Positions 30,703-41,604 are shown, counted from the first letter of the stretch. The stretch is DNA of 64,000 nucleotides from Clostridiaceae bacterium BL-3 (GCA_902809985.1 CADDXC010000002.1:186001-250000); one strand, 5' to 3'. A program made the numbers and translations. Notes: generated by a model from the sequence alone, not told the origin.

Positions 30703-32520
30703 ATGAATAGAAAGAAAGTAGTTAGCTTACTGTTAACTTTAGGAATATTAGCTACACCACTTGTGGTACCACAGTATGCTACAGGAAATCTAAATAACAA
30801 GGTTTATGCATATGACGGCACTATACAAAATGGAAATAAGGTGCAAAAAGAGCCTTTGCAGACAGACACAGGACTAGTTGGAGATAGCATTGTAGCAGAA
30901 GACAAATTGTCTGAGTCCTCAACCTATGACGAGCTTATGGCTTCACCATATAAAGTAGAAATGCCTGATAGTTTTTTAACTAAGGAAAGTAATGGTCAGG
31001 TTGCTGGAATAGATATGGAAAAATTAAATGTAGATGGTAAGATATATCACTACCAATTTAGTTTTGGAACAACTTTATGTAACCGGTTTATTGAAGTAAG
31101 AAAAATGTATGTAGGCGAACAGGGTGCAATAATTAGGGTTTATTCAATGGTATCTTTCTTAGATTCAGACCATAAATTTAACCAATATTCAATCGGTTCG
31201 TCAGCAACATCAGATTATAATTTGTATCCATATTTAGTAAAGTACACTACTAACAATGTAGACCTTATGAATCCAAAGCCATTTATAGATAGAAATATTC
31301 ATATAAATAATGATGGCAAGTATGTAGATGTAGACGGTAAGGTTGTTAAGCCAGATTCTAATGGATATTATGAAGCTTATTCAGATAGAATACACTCAGC
31401 AGTAAATACAGTCCATATAGGTACTACAAACGAAGATAGTGGCTTTGTGCATTACGGAACTATAACGGGTGATGAGCCAACTAATTTTAGCAATTCCACA
31501 TATGACCCAAGTAAGTATGATGAATTCGGGCATTTAAAAAGTGGTTCAGGGGACACACCAACTACTCCTACCAATCCAACAAATCCTAATTTTAAAAGAA
31601 TAGACGTAACCCGAATAGCTGGACAAGATAGAAAGGAAACTGCAACTAATATAGCTAGTAGCTTTATAAATGAGACTAAGCCAAAGACAATAATTGTGGC
31701 ATACGGTTATAACTATGCAGATGCACTTGCAGGAGCACCACTCGCTAGACAGTTAAATGCCCCCATAGTATTGGTTGGTGCATATCAAGATAGTGGAAAT
31801 GTGTTGAAGTATGTAAAGAGCGCACTTGCAAACAACGGAAATATCGTACTTCTCGGAGGTACAGGTGTAGTACCAGATAGTTTCAAAGAATGGTTTATTG
31901 CGAACGGTGTAGACGCTTCTCATATAACGAGATATGGTGGTGCAGACAGGTTTGAAACTGCAAGCAAGATAGTAAATGCTGTAACAGCTTCGTCAACTGC
32001 CCCTATATTTATAGCCAGTGGGGAGAATTTTCCAGATGCACTTTCGGCATCTTCTGTGGCAGCTGCAAGGGGATACAGGATATTCCTTACTACAGCCAAT
32101 AATGAGTCTGCTTACCTTAGCAATTACCTTTCAAAGAATAAGCCATCAAAGGTTTATTTACTCGGTGGAAGCGGGGTAATCAGCACAGAGCAAGAATCGG
32201 CAATTGCTACCCAGTTAGGAAATAAAGATAGTGTAAAAAGGCTCGGTGGGGCAATCCGATATGAAACCTCACAGGCAATTGCAAATGAATTTAAAGATGG
32301 TGTGACAAACGCCATAATCGTAAATGGTGAGGATTACCCGGATGCAATATCGGGAAGTGTTCTGGCAATGAGAACTCCTTCAATCACTCTGCTTACTCCA
32401 TCCGATAATCTATCTGGAATAAAGAATTTCCTTGCAGACAATGATACAATAACTAGTGGTTTATTGTTGGGAGGAACCGGGGTACTTCCAGACAGTGTGA
32501 AAACCTCCCTCTCCAAGTAA
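30703..32520 (+). CDS. Surface protein with three C-terminal cell-wall-binding-2 repeats
   Basis: This 605-residue secreted protein has a signal peptide (KKVVSLLLTLGILATPLVV region), a unique N-terminal domain (about 40-270), a Thr/Pro linker (TPTTPTNPTNP, about 285-297) and three tandem CWB2 repeats (about 300-605). Each repeat has the pattern RIAGQDRKETATNIA / YADALAGAPLA / LLGGTGVVPDS. CWB2 repeats bind anionic secondary cell-wall polymers, so the N-terminal part is displayed at the surface. Its function is unknown. AAAAAGGAG precedes the ATG. A terminator follows, and a secreted GxGYxYP gene converges from the other side. Confidence 0.9.
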   Translation: MNRKKVVSLLLTLGILATPLVVPQYATGNLNNKVYAYDGTIQNGNKVQKEPLQTDTGLVGDSIVAEDKLSESSTYDELMASPYKVEMPDSFLTKESNGQVAGIDMEKLNVDGKIYHYQFSFGTTLCNRFIEVRKMYVGEQGAIIRVYSMVSFLDSDHKFNQYSIGSSATSDYNLYPYLVKYTTNNVDLMNPKPFIDRNIHINNDGKYVDVDGKVVKPDSNGYYEAYSDRIHSAVNTVHIGTTNEDSGFVHYGTITGDEPTNFSNSTYDPSKYDEFGHLKSGSGDTPTTPTNPTNPNFKRIDVTRIAGQDRKETATNIASSFINETKPKTIIVAYGYNYADALAGAPLARQLNAPIVLVGAYQDSGNVLKYVKSALANNGNIVLLGGTGVVPDSFKEWFIANGVDASHITRYGGADRFETASKIVNAVTASSTAPIFIASGENFPDALSASSVAAARGYRIFLTTANNESAYLSNYLSKNKPSKVYLLGGSGVISTEQESAIATQLGNKDSVKRLGGAIRYETSQAIANEFKDGVTNAIIVNGEDYPDAISGSVLAMRTPSITLLTPSDNLSGIKNFLADNDTITSGLLLGGTGVLPDSVKTSLSK

Positions 32521-32546
32521 TGTATGTTATCTAATATACAGCCAAT

Positions 32547-32581
32547 AAATATACCGGATGCTTTTTATAGCTGGTATATTT
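32547..32581. terminator. Terminator between CWB2 and GxGYxYP genes
   Basis: AAATATACC (32547-32555) pairs with GGTATATTT (32573-32581). It lies between converging genes and probably acts in both directions. Confidence 0.65.
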
Positions 32582-32596
32582 ATACTACAAAAGTTT

Positions 32597-34204
32597 TTAT
32601 TCATTGTGTTTTACATTTTCCACTATAAATTCCATAAAGGTGTACGGTGCCACTACTTTTACTGCGGGATTTTTGTTCAGCTGCTTTACAACTTTGTCTA
32701 TGTCACTCATGCTTTTACTCCAGGCATGCACGTATACGAAGGTGTATGCCTCAGGTCTGCTTGTATCCGTGCAGCCGTTTTTTATGTAGCCGTTTATATC
32801 CCTTACCAGATCTTCATTTTCCTCTATTTTGGACCAGAGCAGATTTCTGCAGGAAACTATGGGTTTGCCGTGGCTCCATACTATTTCACCCTTGTAATCA
32901 TCCTGCCTGTGGTAATTCAAATAGAATATGCCCTGGATATTTGAGCAGGCGGTGTATTTATCCCAGAGATCCCTGTTATAGAGGGAGCAGTTGTCTAAAA
33001 CGGACACGTATTTTTGATCCGAGTTTTTCATGTAGTTGTTTAATCTTTTCAAAAAAGGCTTCAGGGAATCTGTTTTGAATTCACTGGGATACATGTATCC
33101 GTTTCCGGAAGGTGATACAATGAAGTAGTTTTTAAAGGTATTTGAAGAGGCATTTTTATAATAGGCCTTTAAAACAGTTGGTGCCAGTTCATACAGGGAC
33201 GGACTTATGCTGAAGCCCATGTTGAAGCTGCCCCTTTCAGGTGAACCGTACCATTTGGAAGAGCCGAAATTGCTTCCAAGATTCCACTGCTGATTGTCTC
33301 CGTCTGACATAATGAAGGTCACATAGTGGGTGTTTTTTGAAGCTGAATTTTTTGTGGAATCTGATCCATTTTTTTGAATTAGAGGAGAAGAGGGAAAAGC
33401 GCTCAACACCGTCAGATTATAGGACCAGTCTGCAGGAACCAGGCTCACTCCGTTTTTGGAAGCTGTACTTATGTTACCCTTTTCGTCAGGACCCCATCCA
33501 AGACATGTGGAGTCACTTTCCATGGATTCAAATACCTTGTTTCTCAGGGAGAAATCCTTCGGGTCATCTTCATAAAATACCAGGGATCTGCTCATTATAC
33601 CGTAATCTCTGAGGGCGGAATCTCTTCCGGGGGACAGCTCAATTACCGTTGAATGATTCAGCCCCCTATTCCATAGGTTATCGTAGGCCCAGTATTTATC
33701 GGTGTTTCTGCAGTCCTGCTGCATTTTTATACCCATATTTTTGACTTTGGTTTCAAGGGATTTGTCTACAGCTATGGAATCTTTTAAAGCTGCCAGGGAA
33801 CAGGCGTTGTTTATGGAAGGATCTTTCTTGGAGGAGTTGTCGTAGAGTACATAGCCTTTTACAAAGCTTTTAAATTTATCTAGCAGGTACCAGGGATCCT
33901 CCACCATGCTGTAATTGACACCGTAATTTTCTTTTAGATCCTCCAGCCATATTCTATAATCCGGCTGATTTTTATTTAAAGTATATATCTGGGAATCGGA
34001 TTTATTTGATATTACCCCCTGCAGTGTGGCTATCATGGTATTTTCAGCGGAACTTAAATCGTTCTGCTGTATTACGTAGAGATATTTAGGTGTTCTGGAA
34101 TTTTTTACATAGTATTGATGGGCTGAAAAGGCATTTGCATCTGTACAGATTAAGGTGCTTAAAAAAATAAAAATAATTCCTAGGATCAGATTCTTTAATT
34201 TCAT
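32597..34204 (-). CDS. Secreted GxGYxYP-family protein (putative carbohydrate-active)
   Basis: This 535-residue protein has a clear signal peptide (LILGIIFIFLSTLICTDANA, cleavage near ANA-FS). The family-defining motif reads SGNGYMYP (about residues 358-365), preceded by FIMSDGDNQQWNLG (about 295). These belong to the GxGYxYP putative glycoside-hydrolase family, often found in gut and soil anaerobes and associated with polysaccharide utilisation; its enzymatic activity is poorly defined. The start ATG has AGGAGGTG upstream. It converges with the CWB2 surface-protein gene, so both may act at the cell exterior. Confidence 0.85.
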   Translation of the reverse strand: MKLKNLILGIIFIFLSTLICTDANAFSAHQYYVKNSRTPKYLYVIQQNDLSSAENTMIATLQGVISNKSDSQIYTLNKNQPDYRIWLEDLKENYGVNYSMVEDPWYLLDKFKSFVKGYVLYDNSSKKDPSINNACSLAALKDSIAVDKSLETKVKNMGIKMQQDCRNTDKYWAYDNLWNRGLNHSTVIELSPGRDSALRDYGIMSRSLVFYEDDPKDFSLRNKVFESMESDSTCLGWGPDEKGNISTASKNGVSLVPADWSYNLTVLSAFPSSPLIQKNGSDSTKNSASKNTHYVTFIMSDGDNQQWNLGSNFGSSKWYGSPERGSFNMGFSISPSLYELAPTVLKAYYKNASSNTFKNYFIVSPSGNGYMYPSEFKTDSLKPFLKRLNNYMKNSDQKYVSVLDNCSLYNRDLWDKYTACSNIQGIFYLNYHRQDDYKGEIVWSHGKPIVSCRNLLWSKIEENEDLVRDINGYIKNGCTDTSRPEAYTFVYVHAWSKSMSDIDKVVKQLNKNPAVKVVAPYTFMEFIVENVKHNE

Positions 34205-34297
34205 ATGGATTCACCTCCTGATCTTAGTATGTGGTTTTTTATATAATTTATTGTACTTTCTCTGGGCATGAAATTAAAAAAATAAATATAAAAACTA

Positions 34298-34326
34298 TTG
34301 ACAATAAATTTTTTATATTCTATCAT
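34298..34326 (+). promoter_or_regulatory. Sigma-A promoter of the proS leader
   Basis: TTGACA (34298-34303) and TATCAT (34321-34326) are separated by 17 bases just upstream of the T-box leader. Confidence 0.75.
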
Positions 34327-34344
34327 ATAAAATAAGTTTAAAAT

Positions 34345-34604
34345 TAAATAGATGCTAAAATGCTAAGAAGAGGATTAGTAGGTATGATACCTTTTTAAGA
34401 GAAGAAAATGCAAGGTGGAAGTTTTCAAAAGAGCCATACTGAACCTGCCTTAGAGCTCTGTACTGAAACAGTAGTAGGATACAGCGGTAATTGCCGTTAA
34501 GATTGTAAGTAAGTGAGTATGTTTGATATTTGAATATATTAAAGCAGGGTGGTACCGCCGAATGTAACCTCGGTCCCTTTATGGGATGGGAGGTTTTTTT
34601 ATAT
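34345..34604 (+). promoter_or_regulatory. T-box leader upstream of proS
   Basis: The T-box core AGGGTGGTACCGC (34546-34558) lies before a terminator (AACCTC 34566-34571 with GAGGTT 34590-34595, followed by seven T). Stem I closes through CTAAG near 34362 and CTTAG (34449-34453). The likely specifier is CCT (34444-34446) in the context GAACCTGCC, a proline codon. Uncharged tRNA-Pro would favour antitermination and raise ProRS synthesis. Confidence 0.92.
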
Positions 34605-34658
34605 TTAAATTTAATCATATGAATTTTAAACTATAATTCTATTTTGGAGGTAATTAAA

Positions 34659-36092
34659 TTGGAAAAGAAATTGGTGGAACAGATAACGTCCAGAAGTGAA
34701 GATTTTGCTCAATGGTATACGGATATTGTGAGAAAAGCAGAACTGGCAGATTATTCCAGTGTAAGAGGATGTATGATAATACGACCTTATGGTTATGCAA
34801 TATGGGAGGGCATTCAGAAATACGTAGATACAAAAATAAAGGAAACAGGGCATGAAAATGTATATATGCCTATATTTATTCCAGAGCATTTATTGGAAAA
34901 GGAAAAAGAACATGTTGAGGGATTTGCTCCGGAGGTGGCCTGGGTAACTGAAGGTGGAAATGAGGAGCTTGCGGAGAGATTGTGTGTCAGGCCGACTTCA
35001 GAAACACTGTTCTGCGATCATTTTGCTAAGATAATCCACTCTTATAAGGATCTGCCTAAGCTGTATAACCAATGGTGTTCAGTAATAAGGTGGGAGAAAA
35101 CCACCAGGCCGTTCTTGAGAACAGCAGAATTTTTATGGCAGGAAGGGCATACAATACACGCTACTAAAGAAGAGGCGGAGAAAGAAACAAGATATATATT
35201 GAATCTATATTCCGATTTATGTAAGGATATTCTGGCTATGCCGGTAATTCAGGGCAAAAAAACCGAGAGCGAAAAATTTGCAGGTGCTGTGGATACCTAT
35301 ACCATTGAAAGCTTGATGCACGATGGAAAGGCCCTGCAGGCAGGTACATCACATTATCTTGGTGAAAATTTTGCCAGGGCATTTGGAATCCAGTATTCCG
35401 ATAAGGAAGGTAAACAGCGGTATGTACATTATACTACCTGGGCTGTAACTACAAGGCTGATCGGGGCAATAATAATGATACATGGTGATGACAACGGTAT
35501 GGTCATGCCGCCAAGGATAGCACCTATACAGGTGATTGTTATACCTGTAGCGCAGCACAAGGAAGGTGTGCTTAAAAAGGCAAATGAATTGAAGGATAGG
35601 CTGTCTAAAATTGTAAGAGTCAAGATTGATGATGATGCCGATAAAACACCGGGCTGGAAATTCAGCGAATACGAGATGAAAGGTGTTCCAATCAGACTTG
35701 AAATAGGACCTAAGGATATTGAAAAAAATCAGGTGGTACTGGCAAGAAGGGATACGGGAGAAAAGTTCACAGTATCAATAGATGATCTGGAAAGCCAGGT
35801 AACGGAGCTTTTGGATAAAATTCACAATTCCATGTATGAAAAAGCAAAATCCTTTAGAGATAATAATACCCGTGATGCTCTAAATATGGAACAATTTAAG
35901 AATATTGAGGAAAATAAGTCGGGTTTTGTGAGAGCTATGTGGTGTGGAGATGCCAAATGTGAGGAAAAAATCAGGGAGGTTACAGGGGCAACTTCAAGAT
36001 GTATCCCCTTTGATCAGGAACACATTTCGGATACCTGCGTTTGCTGCGGCAAAAAGGCCGACAAGTTAGTATATTGGGGAAGGGCATATTAA
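34659..36092 (+). CDS. proS: Prolyl-tRNA synthetase
   Basis: This class II synthetase charges tRNA-Pro. The 477-residue form without an editing insertion, starting [27 protein letters not shown] (landmark EDFAQWYTD), is the compact eukaryote/archaeal-like type common in clostridia. Class II motif 2 appears as [22 protein letters not shown] and motif 3 in [15 protein letters not shown]. The C terminus holds a zinc-type Cys set (CGDAKCEE and CVCCGK). The start is TTG 34659, 8 bases after GGAGG; the upstream in-frame TTG at 34644 overlaps that site. It is controlled by the T-box leader and ends with a strong terminator. Confidence 0.95.
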   Translation: MEKKLVEQITSRSEDFAQWYTDIVRKAELADYSSVRGCMIIRPYGYAIWEGIQKYVDTKIKETGHENVYMPIFIPEHLLEKEKEHVEGFAPEVAWVTEGGNEELAERLCVRPTSETLFCDHFAKIIHSYKDLPKLYNQWCSVIRWEKTTRPFLRTAEFLWQEGHTIHATKEEAEKETRYILNLYSDLCKDILAMPVIQGKKTESEKFAGAVDTYTIESLMHDGKALQAGTSHYLGENFARAFGIQYSDKEGKQRYVHYTTWAVTTRLIGAIIMIHGDDNGMVMPPRIAPIQVIVIPVAQHKEGVLKKANELKDRLSKIVRVKIDDDADKTPGWKFSEYEMKGVPIRLEIGPKDIEKNQVVLARRDTGEKFTVSIDDLESQVTELLDKIHNSMYEKAKSFRDNNTRDALNMEQFKNIEENKSGFVRAMWCGDAKCEEKIREVTGATSRCIPFDQEHISDTCVCCGKKADKLVYWGRAY

Positions 36093-36110
36093 ATACCAGC
36101 TAAAATTAGA

Positions 36111-36142
36111 AATGATATGAAAACGAAAGTTTTCATATCATT
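36111..36142 (+). terminator. Terminator of proS
   Basis: AATGATATGAAAAC (36111-36124) pairs perfectly with GTTTTCATATCATT (36129-36142), loop GAAA, followed by a T run. Confidence 0.92.
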
Positions 36143-36264
36143 TTTTATTTTTGCAATGGTTAAAAATAACTTTGAAAATATTTTGTAAATATTATTAGGA
36201 AAAAGAATATTTATTGTTATAATATAAATAGAATTATAAGCTGAAATAAAGTGGAGGCCATAAT

Positions 36265-38148
36265 ATGTTTAATAATAAAAAGTTTAATAGTAATAAAAAG
36301 TGGAGATATCTTATCTATTATGCATTATTGGCAGCTATGATTATATTTGTAGCAAATGAATATATGAATGGGCTGAAATCCCAACATATAAAGTACAGTG
36401 ATTTTATAAATGATATAAACCAAAATAAAATCTCTGAAGTGCAGATAAGTAAGGATAAATTGATTATAATTCCAAAATCTCAAGATGAAGCAGATAGAGG
36501 CAAAGTCCTTTATACTGAGAGAATAACAGATCCAGATTTGATTAAAAAGCTTGATAACGCCAAGATCCAATATGGAGGAATACCTCAAGAGAACACTGCC
36601 ATAAGGGGATTTTTCATAAACTGGGTTCTCCCATTTATAATAATTGCATTTTTACTTCAACTGTTTTTGGGAAAATTGAATAAAAAGATGGGCAGTGGAG
36701 TGATGTCTTTCGGGAAAAATACAGCTAAGATATATGCGGAAAATGAAACTGGTGTAAATTTTAAAGATGTAGCAGGTCAGGAAGAGGCAAAAGAATCACT
36801 TGTGGAAATTGTAGACTTCTTACACAATTCTCAAAGGTATGTGGAGATAGGTGCCAGACTTCCTAAGGGAGCCCTTCTTGTGGGACCTCCAGGGACAGGC
36901 AAAACTCTTCTTGCAAAAGCGGTAGCTGGTGAAGCTAAAGTGCCTTTTTTTTCAATATCAGGATCAGCCTTTGTAGAGATGTTTGTAGGTATGGGTGCTG
37001 CAAGGGTGAGAGATCTCTTTCAACAAGCTCAGGAAAAAGCTCCCTGTATAGTGTTTATAGATGAAATAGATGCCATTGGAAAAAGCAGAGAGGGAAATAT
37101 ATCGGGAAATGATGAAAGAGAGCAGACGCTGAATCAACTTTTAGCGGAAATGGATGGATTTGATTCTTCCAAAGGTGTAGTTATATTGGCAGCTACCAAC
37201 AGACCGGAAGTTTTAGATAAAGCTCTTTTAAGACCTGGCAGATTTGACAGAAGAGTTATAGTTGACAGGCCTGATTTAAAGGGAAGGGAAGATATTTTAA
37301 AAGTGCACATAAAGGGTGTGAAAGTTTCACCGGACGTTGATTTAAATAATATAGCAAAAGCTACTCCGGGAGCTGTGGGTGCAGATTTGGCAAATATGAT
37401 AAATGAAGCGGCACTAAGAGCTGTTAAAAATCATAGATCTCAAGTAAATCAGGAGGATCTAGAAGAAGCAGTGGAAGTGATTATAGCAGGTAAGGAAAAG
37501 AAGGATAGAATACTCTCGCCTGAAGAAAAACAGCAGGTAGCCTTCCACGAAGTCGGTCATGCATTGGTGGCAGCTCTTTTAAAGCATACTGATCCTGTTC
37601 ATAAAATAACTATAGTCCCTAGAACTATGGGGGCATTAGGGTATACTATGCAGCTCCCTGAGGAGGAAAAATATTTAAATACAAAAGAAGAGATGATGGA
37701 TCAAATATGTGTTATGCTGGGAGGAAGATCGGCAGAAGAGGTCAGATTTAACAGTATATCTACAGGAGCAGCTAATGATATTGAAAGGGCCACTCAAACT
37801 GCTAGAAGAATGGTAACCATTTATGGAATGACGGATAGATTTGATATGATGGGACTGGAGTCTATACAAAATAAATATCTTAATGGAAGGCCAGTTCAAA
37901 ATTGCAGTATAGAAACAGCCTCTATTATTGATGAAGAAACTTTAAAAATAATAAAGGAATCTCATAAAAAGTCCAGGAAACTTCTTAAAGATAATATGGA
38001 TCTGCTCATAGGCATATCTAAAAAACTTATAGAAAAGGAAACTTTAATGGGAGATGAGTTTATGAGCATTATAAGGGATTACAATGAAAAAAAAGGAAAA
38101 GAATCTTCCGATAACAAGGCTTTAACCTCTCATTTGGAGGATGTATAG
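36265..38148 (+). CDS. ftsH: ATP-dependent zinc metalloprotease FtsH
   Basis: FtsH is a membrane-anchored AAA+ protease that degrades misfolded membrane and regulatory proteins. The 627-residue protein has two N-terminal membrane helices (about 14-31 and 114-132), and an AAA+ domain with Walker A GPPGTGKT (about 211), Walker [12 protein letters not shown] and the second region of homology [21 protein letters not shown]. The zinc protease motif HEVGH is at about 427-431. It has the usual length. RBS GTGGAGG precedes the ATG. Its stop region overlaps the open frame of helD, whose chosen start is 22 bp downstream, suggesting coupled expression. Confidence 0.96.
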   Translation: MFNNKKFNSNKKWRYLIYYALLAAMIIFVANEYMNGLKSQHIKYSDFINDINQNKISEVQISKDKLIIIPKSQDEADRGKVLYTERITDPDLIKKLDNAKIQYGGIPQENTAIRGFFINWVLPFIIIAFLLQLFLGKLNKKMGSGVMSFGKNTAKIYAENETGVNFKDVAGQEEAKESLVEIVDFLHNSQRYVEIGARLPKGALLVGPPGTGKTLLAKAVAGEAKVPFFSISGSAFVEMFVGMGAARVRDLFQQAQEKAPCIVFIDEIDAIGKSREGNISGNDEREQTLNQLLAEMDGFDSSKGVVILAATNRPEVLDKALLRPGRFDRRVIVDRPDLKGREDILKVHIKGVKVSPDVDLNNIAKATPGAVGADLANMINEAALRAVKNHRSQVNQEDLEEAVEVIIAGKEKKDRILSPEEKQQVAFHEVGHALVAALLKHTDPVHKITIVPRTMGALGYTMQLPEEEKYLNTKEEMMDQICVMLGGRSAEEVRFNSISTGAANDIERATQTARRMVTIYGMTDRFDMMGLESIQNKYLNGRPVQNCSIETASIIDEETLKIIKESHKKSRKLLKDNMDLLIGISKKLIEKETLMGDEFMSIIRDYNEKKGKESSDNKALTSHLEDV

Positions 38149-38170
38149 GCTGTGGAATGGAGATATGTAT

Positions 38171-40312
38171 ATGTGGAGAGATGATTTAGAAAATGAATTG
38201 GATAAAGAAATTCAATTAAACCTTGAAAAAGAAAGATTAAAAGAAGTATTAAACCAGATAAATACAAGGATGATGGAGTGTATAAGCTTTAGAAAAAAGG
38301 TAATCAATTATATTTTAGATTTAAGGAAAAAAAATCTTGACCAATATGAAGATGATGAAGATAAAATAGTTGAATATTTTGATCATGAAGTATATACAAA
38401 AGAAGAACAATTTAGACTGGTAAATAAGAGTATAAAAGAACTTACTGTACTAAAGGATTCACCTTATTTTGGAAAAGTGATTTTTGAAGATAAATTTGGT
38501 GGAGAAAAAATATATATAGGTAGATTTGGAATGAGCAGCAGAGAAGATTATGAGCCAATTATAGTGGATTGGAGATCACCTGTATGCAGTTTATTCTACT
38601 CGGGCAGCCTGGGACAGACCAGTTATAGTTCCCCTATGGGAGAAATAAAAGCAGACATATTGAGCAAGAGACAGTTTATCATAAAGAAATCAAATCTTGT
38701 CGGGATGTTTGACTCCAATATGGATGTAAAAGATGAGATATTACAGATGGTGCTGAGTAAGAATGCTGGGAAAAAGCTAAAAGATATAGTGATGACTATA
38801 CAGAAAGAACAGGATGATCTAATAAGGCAGCCCAGGGAAGGGGTTGTTGTGGTAAATGGAATAGCTGGCAGTGGCAAAACTACTATAGCTTTACACAGAG
38901 TGGCATATTTGTTGTACAATTATAGAAAATTACTTCAGAGGAAAGTGCTTATATTAGGACCTAATAGTATATTTATAGATTATATTTCTCTTGTGCTGCC
39001 CAGTTTAGGAGAAGAAGAGGTTACCCAGCTTACATTTGGTCAATTTGCTAAAAGCATTTTAAACTTGCCGGATGTGATGACTTTAAGGGAATATATGGAG
39101 AATATTTTAAACGGGGATAAAGAGTTTATTCAGGAAATAATTTATAAGAATTCTTTGAGATATGTCAGTGATGTAGACAAATTAATTGTCCGTATAGAGG
39201 AAAATTGTTTTGCGGCAGAAGATGTATTTTTTTATGATAAGGTAATAGTTGCTAAAGAAGAAGCGGAAAAAATGCTGGGATATTATTTTAAGGATATGCC
39301 TCTGTTTAAGAGAGCAATAAGGCTAAAAAAGGTCATATACTCCAGAATAAAGGATGAGAGAAACATAATAGTGAGAGCCATACGGAAAAAGTATAGAGAT
39401 AAAATTGAAAATATGACAGAGGAAGAATTGAATCTACATGGGACAAATTTAGAGTATAGAGAGAGAAATGAAATAGAAGAAGTCATAAAAGAAGTAATAA
39501 GAATAAAAAAATATAAGCTTAAATGGCTGGAGAAGCCGGATGTAATATCAATGTACAATACCTTCAACAATAATAGAAAATTAATTTACGATGATCTGGC
39601 TGCTATTTTATATCTGAAAATAAAATTAGATGGTTCAAGATATAAAGACAGAGTAAAACACATAGTCGTAGATGAAGCCCAGGATTATTCTCCATTGCAG
39701 TTCAAGGTTATAAAAGAACTCACCCACTGCAGCTCTTTTACTATAGTTGGAGATGTTAATCAAAGAATTATACCTTCAGATGAAATTCCTGCTATGATGG
39801 ACTTGAATAACATATTTTCGGATTTGAAAGTAAAAAATTTTTCCTTGAGCAGAAGCTATAGATCTACAAACGAAATAACCAATTATGCCAACCAGTATTT
39901 AAAAAAGGGTGAAATTATACCTTTGATAAGAGAGGGAGAAAAAGTTATAGAAGAGCAGGTATATAACTTAAAGGAACTTGTAGATAAGATATTGAAGGAC
40001 ATTGAGAAATTAAAAGAAAAATCTTATGAAAGTATTGCCGTGATATGTAGGGATTTGAAAGATACAGTGACATTGGGAAATCTAATTAAAAAAAGAGCAT
40101 ATATAAAAGTAATCAGCGGGGAAGATATGATTTATTCCAGTGGAGAAGTTATACTCCCAAGTTATTTTGCCAAAGGTCTGGAATTTGACGCCGTTATAAT
40201 GATAGATACTTTTTATTGTCGTGATGAAGATGAGAACACATTAAAATATATAATGGTCACCAGGGCACTGCATGAGCTGCATGTATACAGGATTTTTTCT
40301 GTAACTGGGTGA
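38171..40312 (+). CDS. helD: HelD-like UvrD/Rep superfamily helicase
   Basis: This 713-residue superfamily 1 ATPase has an N-terminal coiled-coil arm (about 1-100), Walker A GIAGSGKTT (about 232), Walker B VDEAQDYSP (about 500) and C-terminal motifs SLSRSYRST and FAKGLEFDAVIMID. The N-terminal arm plus IYIGRFGMSSREDYEPIIVDWRSPVCSLFY region (landmark VDWRSPVCSLFY) is the HelD pattern. HelD binds RNA polymerase and strips stalled complexes from DNA. The open frame reaches ATG 38141 inside ftsH, but GGAGA 8 bases before ATG 38171 favours the latter. A terminator follows. Confidence 0.88.
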   Translation: MWRDDLENELDKEIQLNLEKERLKEVLNQINTRMMECISFRKKVINYILDLRKKNLDQYEDDEDKIVEYFDHEVYTKEEQFRLVNKSIKELTVLKDSPYFGKVIFEDKFGGEKIYIGRFGMSSREDYEPIIVDWRSPVCSLFYSGSLGQTSYSSPMGEIKADILSKRQFIIKKSNLVGMFDSNMDVKDEILQMVLSKNAGKKLKDIVMTIQKEQDDLIRQPREGVVVVNGIAGSGKTTIALHRVAYLLYNYRKLLQRKVLILGPNSIFIDYISLVLPSLGEEEVTQLTFGQFAKSILNLPDVMTLREYMENILNGDKEFIQEIIYKNSLRYVSDVDKLIVRIEENCFAAEDVFFYDKVIVAKEEAEKMLGYYFKDMPLFKRAIRLKKVIYSRIKDERNIIVRAIRKKYRDKIENMTEEELNLHGTNLEYRERNEIEEVIKEVIRIKKYKLKWLEKPDVISMYNTFNNNRKLIYDDLAAILYLKIKLDGSRYKDRVKHIVVDEAQDYSPLQFKVIKELTHCSSFTIVGDVNQRIIPSDEIPAMMDLNNIFSDLKVKNFSLSRSYRSTNEITNYANQYLKKGEIIPLIREGEKVIEEQVYNLKELVDKILKDIEKLKEKSYESIAVICRDLKDTVTLGNLIKKRAYIKVISGEDMIYSSGEVILPSYFAKGLEFDAVIMIDTFYCRDEDENTLKYIMVTRALHELHVYRIFSVTG

Positions 40313-40350
40313 TGCATATGAAATATATTTTTGCTTCTGAAATTTAAAAT

Positions 40351-40380
40351 AAGGGCATAATGTAGAATTCATTATGCCTT
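40351..40380. terminator. Bidirectional terminator after helD
   Basis: AAGGGCATAATG (40351-40362) pairs with CATTATGCCTT (40370-40380), with T-rich sequence on the plus side. It lies directly at the end of the converging ATPase gene. Confidence 0.88.
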
Positions 40381-41451
40381 TTATTTTTCACATTTTCTTA
40401 ATCTGCCTAGAAGTTTTTTACAGGCAGTATTCAGGGTATTTGAATCTATATTTTCAAAAAAATATTTTTGCAAGTCATATTGGAGAGCTTTAGTGGAAGC
40501 CATTATAGACAGACTTTTATTGAGAAAAAGATAGAAATTTTTTTTATCCTCTTTTAAATCTATCTTGTTTATCTTGCTGTAGTCAATTAAGTTGTTCATG
40601 TATATTTGCATGCCGTTAAATTGAGCTTTATTGATTTCATTGGAAGTTATAACAGCGGTATTTAATTCAGGAATTATAACGTGTTCCAATTTATCTACTA
40701 TGAAGGGATGGTGGTATACTTCCACATACAGGCCTTTTTTTAAGGCTTCTTTGTAAATTTTTCTGAGAGTTGTCGTTTTCCCGGTGCCTGGATCACCATT
40801 TAACACATATACGTTTCCGGTTTCATCGTATAAGGTGTTTATAAATGATACTATGCCGTCTTGAGTAAGAGCTGTGGCAAATAGGTGTTTGGCTTTCCCT
40901 GAAGATTCAACTTTAACCCTGGATAATATTTTTGATTTTAAATTTTCAATTGTTACAGTTAATTTTGAATAATCAATGGCAGATTTATTATAGTATTCCC
41001 AATCTTCCTGCATAAGTTTCGCAGCCTTTATAAATCTGTAGGATCTATTTAATGCATTTTTAATTTTTGTGGTTATATATGATTCTTTTTTTATATATTT
41101 TTTGAAATTCACTTTATCAAGATTTTTCTCCAAATCCAGTATTTCATAGGGCAATGGGGAACTTGTTGTTTTTAATAAACTACTGTCTAACAATACTATG
41201 TTTAATTTTTTTATGATTATTCCATGTAAGAAATTTTCATCACAGGGACAGTGATAATATTCCATATCATATCCATCCTTAATAAAATATTCACTTATTT
41301 TTTTCATTAGAAATGATTTTAAAAACATAGATTTGCTTTTTAAGAGAAATATTTTTTTAGATGTTTTCTGGCTTTCTATAAAGTTTAAGAATAAGTCAGA
41401 ATTTCCCCAAGTATTTCCGTTTGTAAAGAAATGCTTTATTTTATAACTCAT
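40381..41451 (-). CDS. P-loop ATPase/nucleotide kinase-like protein of unknown role
   Basis: This 356-residue protein has one intact P-loop GDPGTGKTTTLRKIY (about 218-232). In the first half a degenerate copy of a similar domain appears around FFTNGNTWGNSDLFLNF, where the GKT is replaced by WGNS. Two-domain P-loop proteins with this layout are conserved but uncharacterised in Firmicutes, as I recall. Start ATG 41451 has AGGAGTG upstream; an in-frame GTG 9 bases earlier is less likely. It is convergent with helD and divergent from the lysine riboswitch. Confidence 0.7.
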   Translation of the reverse strand: MSYKIKHFFTNGNTWGNSDLFLNFIESQKTSKKIFLLKSKSMFLKSFLMKKISEYFIKDGYDMEYYHCPCDENFLHGIIIKKLNIVLLDSSLLKTTSSPLPYEILDLEKNLDKVNFKKYIKKESYITTKIKNALNRSYRFIKAAKLMQEDWEYYNKSAIDYSKLTVTIENLKSKILSRVKVESSGKAKHLFATALTQDGIVSFINTLYDETGNVYVLNGDPGTGKTTTLRKIYKEALKKGLYVEVYHHPFIVDKLEHVIIPELNTAVITSNEINKAQFNGMQIYMNNLIDYSKINKIDLKEDKKNFYLFLNKSLSIMASTKALQYDLQKYFFENIDSNTLNTACKKLLGRLRKCEK

Positions 41452-41604
41452 TATATACACTCCTACTTATTACAGTCATTAATATGATATGCTAATATTT
41501 TCTATGAGTTCCATCTGGGGGCATATATTGCACTGATTGAATTTTAGTCAAAAAATAGTTGAAATGAATAGATATTTATGATAAACTTAGAACAATTTAA
41601 TATT

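Noticed and set aside
32604-33612. Several plus-strand frames inside the GxGYxYP gene
   Set aside because: They are antisense shadows of a well-supported minus-strand gene with a signal peptide and family motif.
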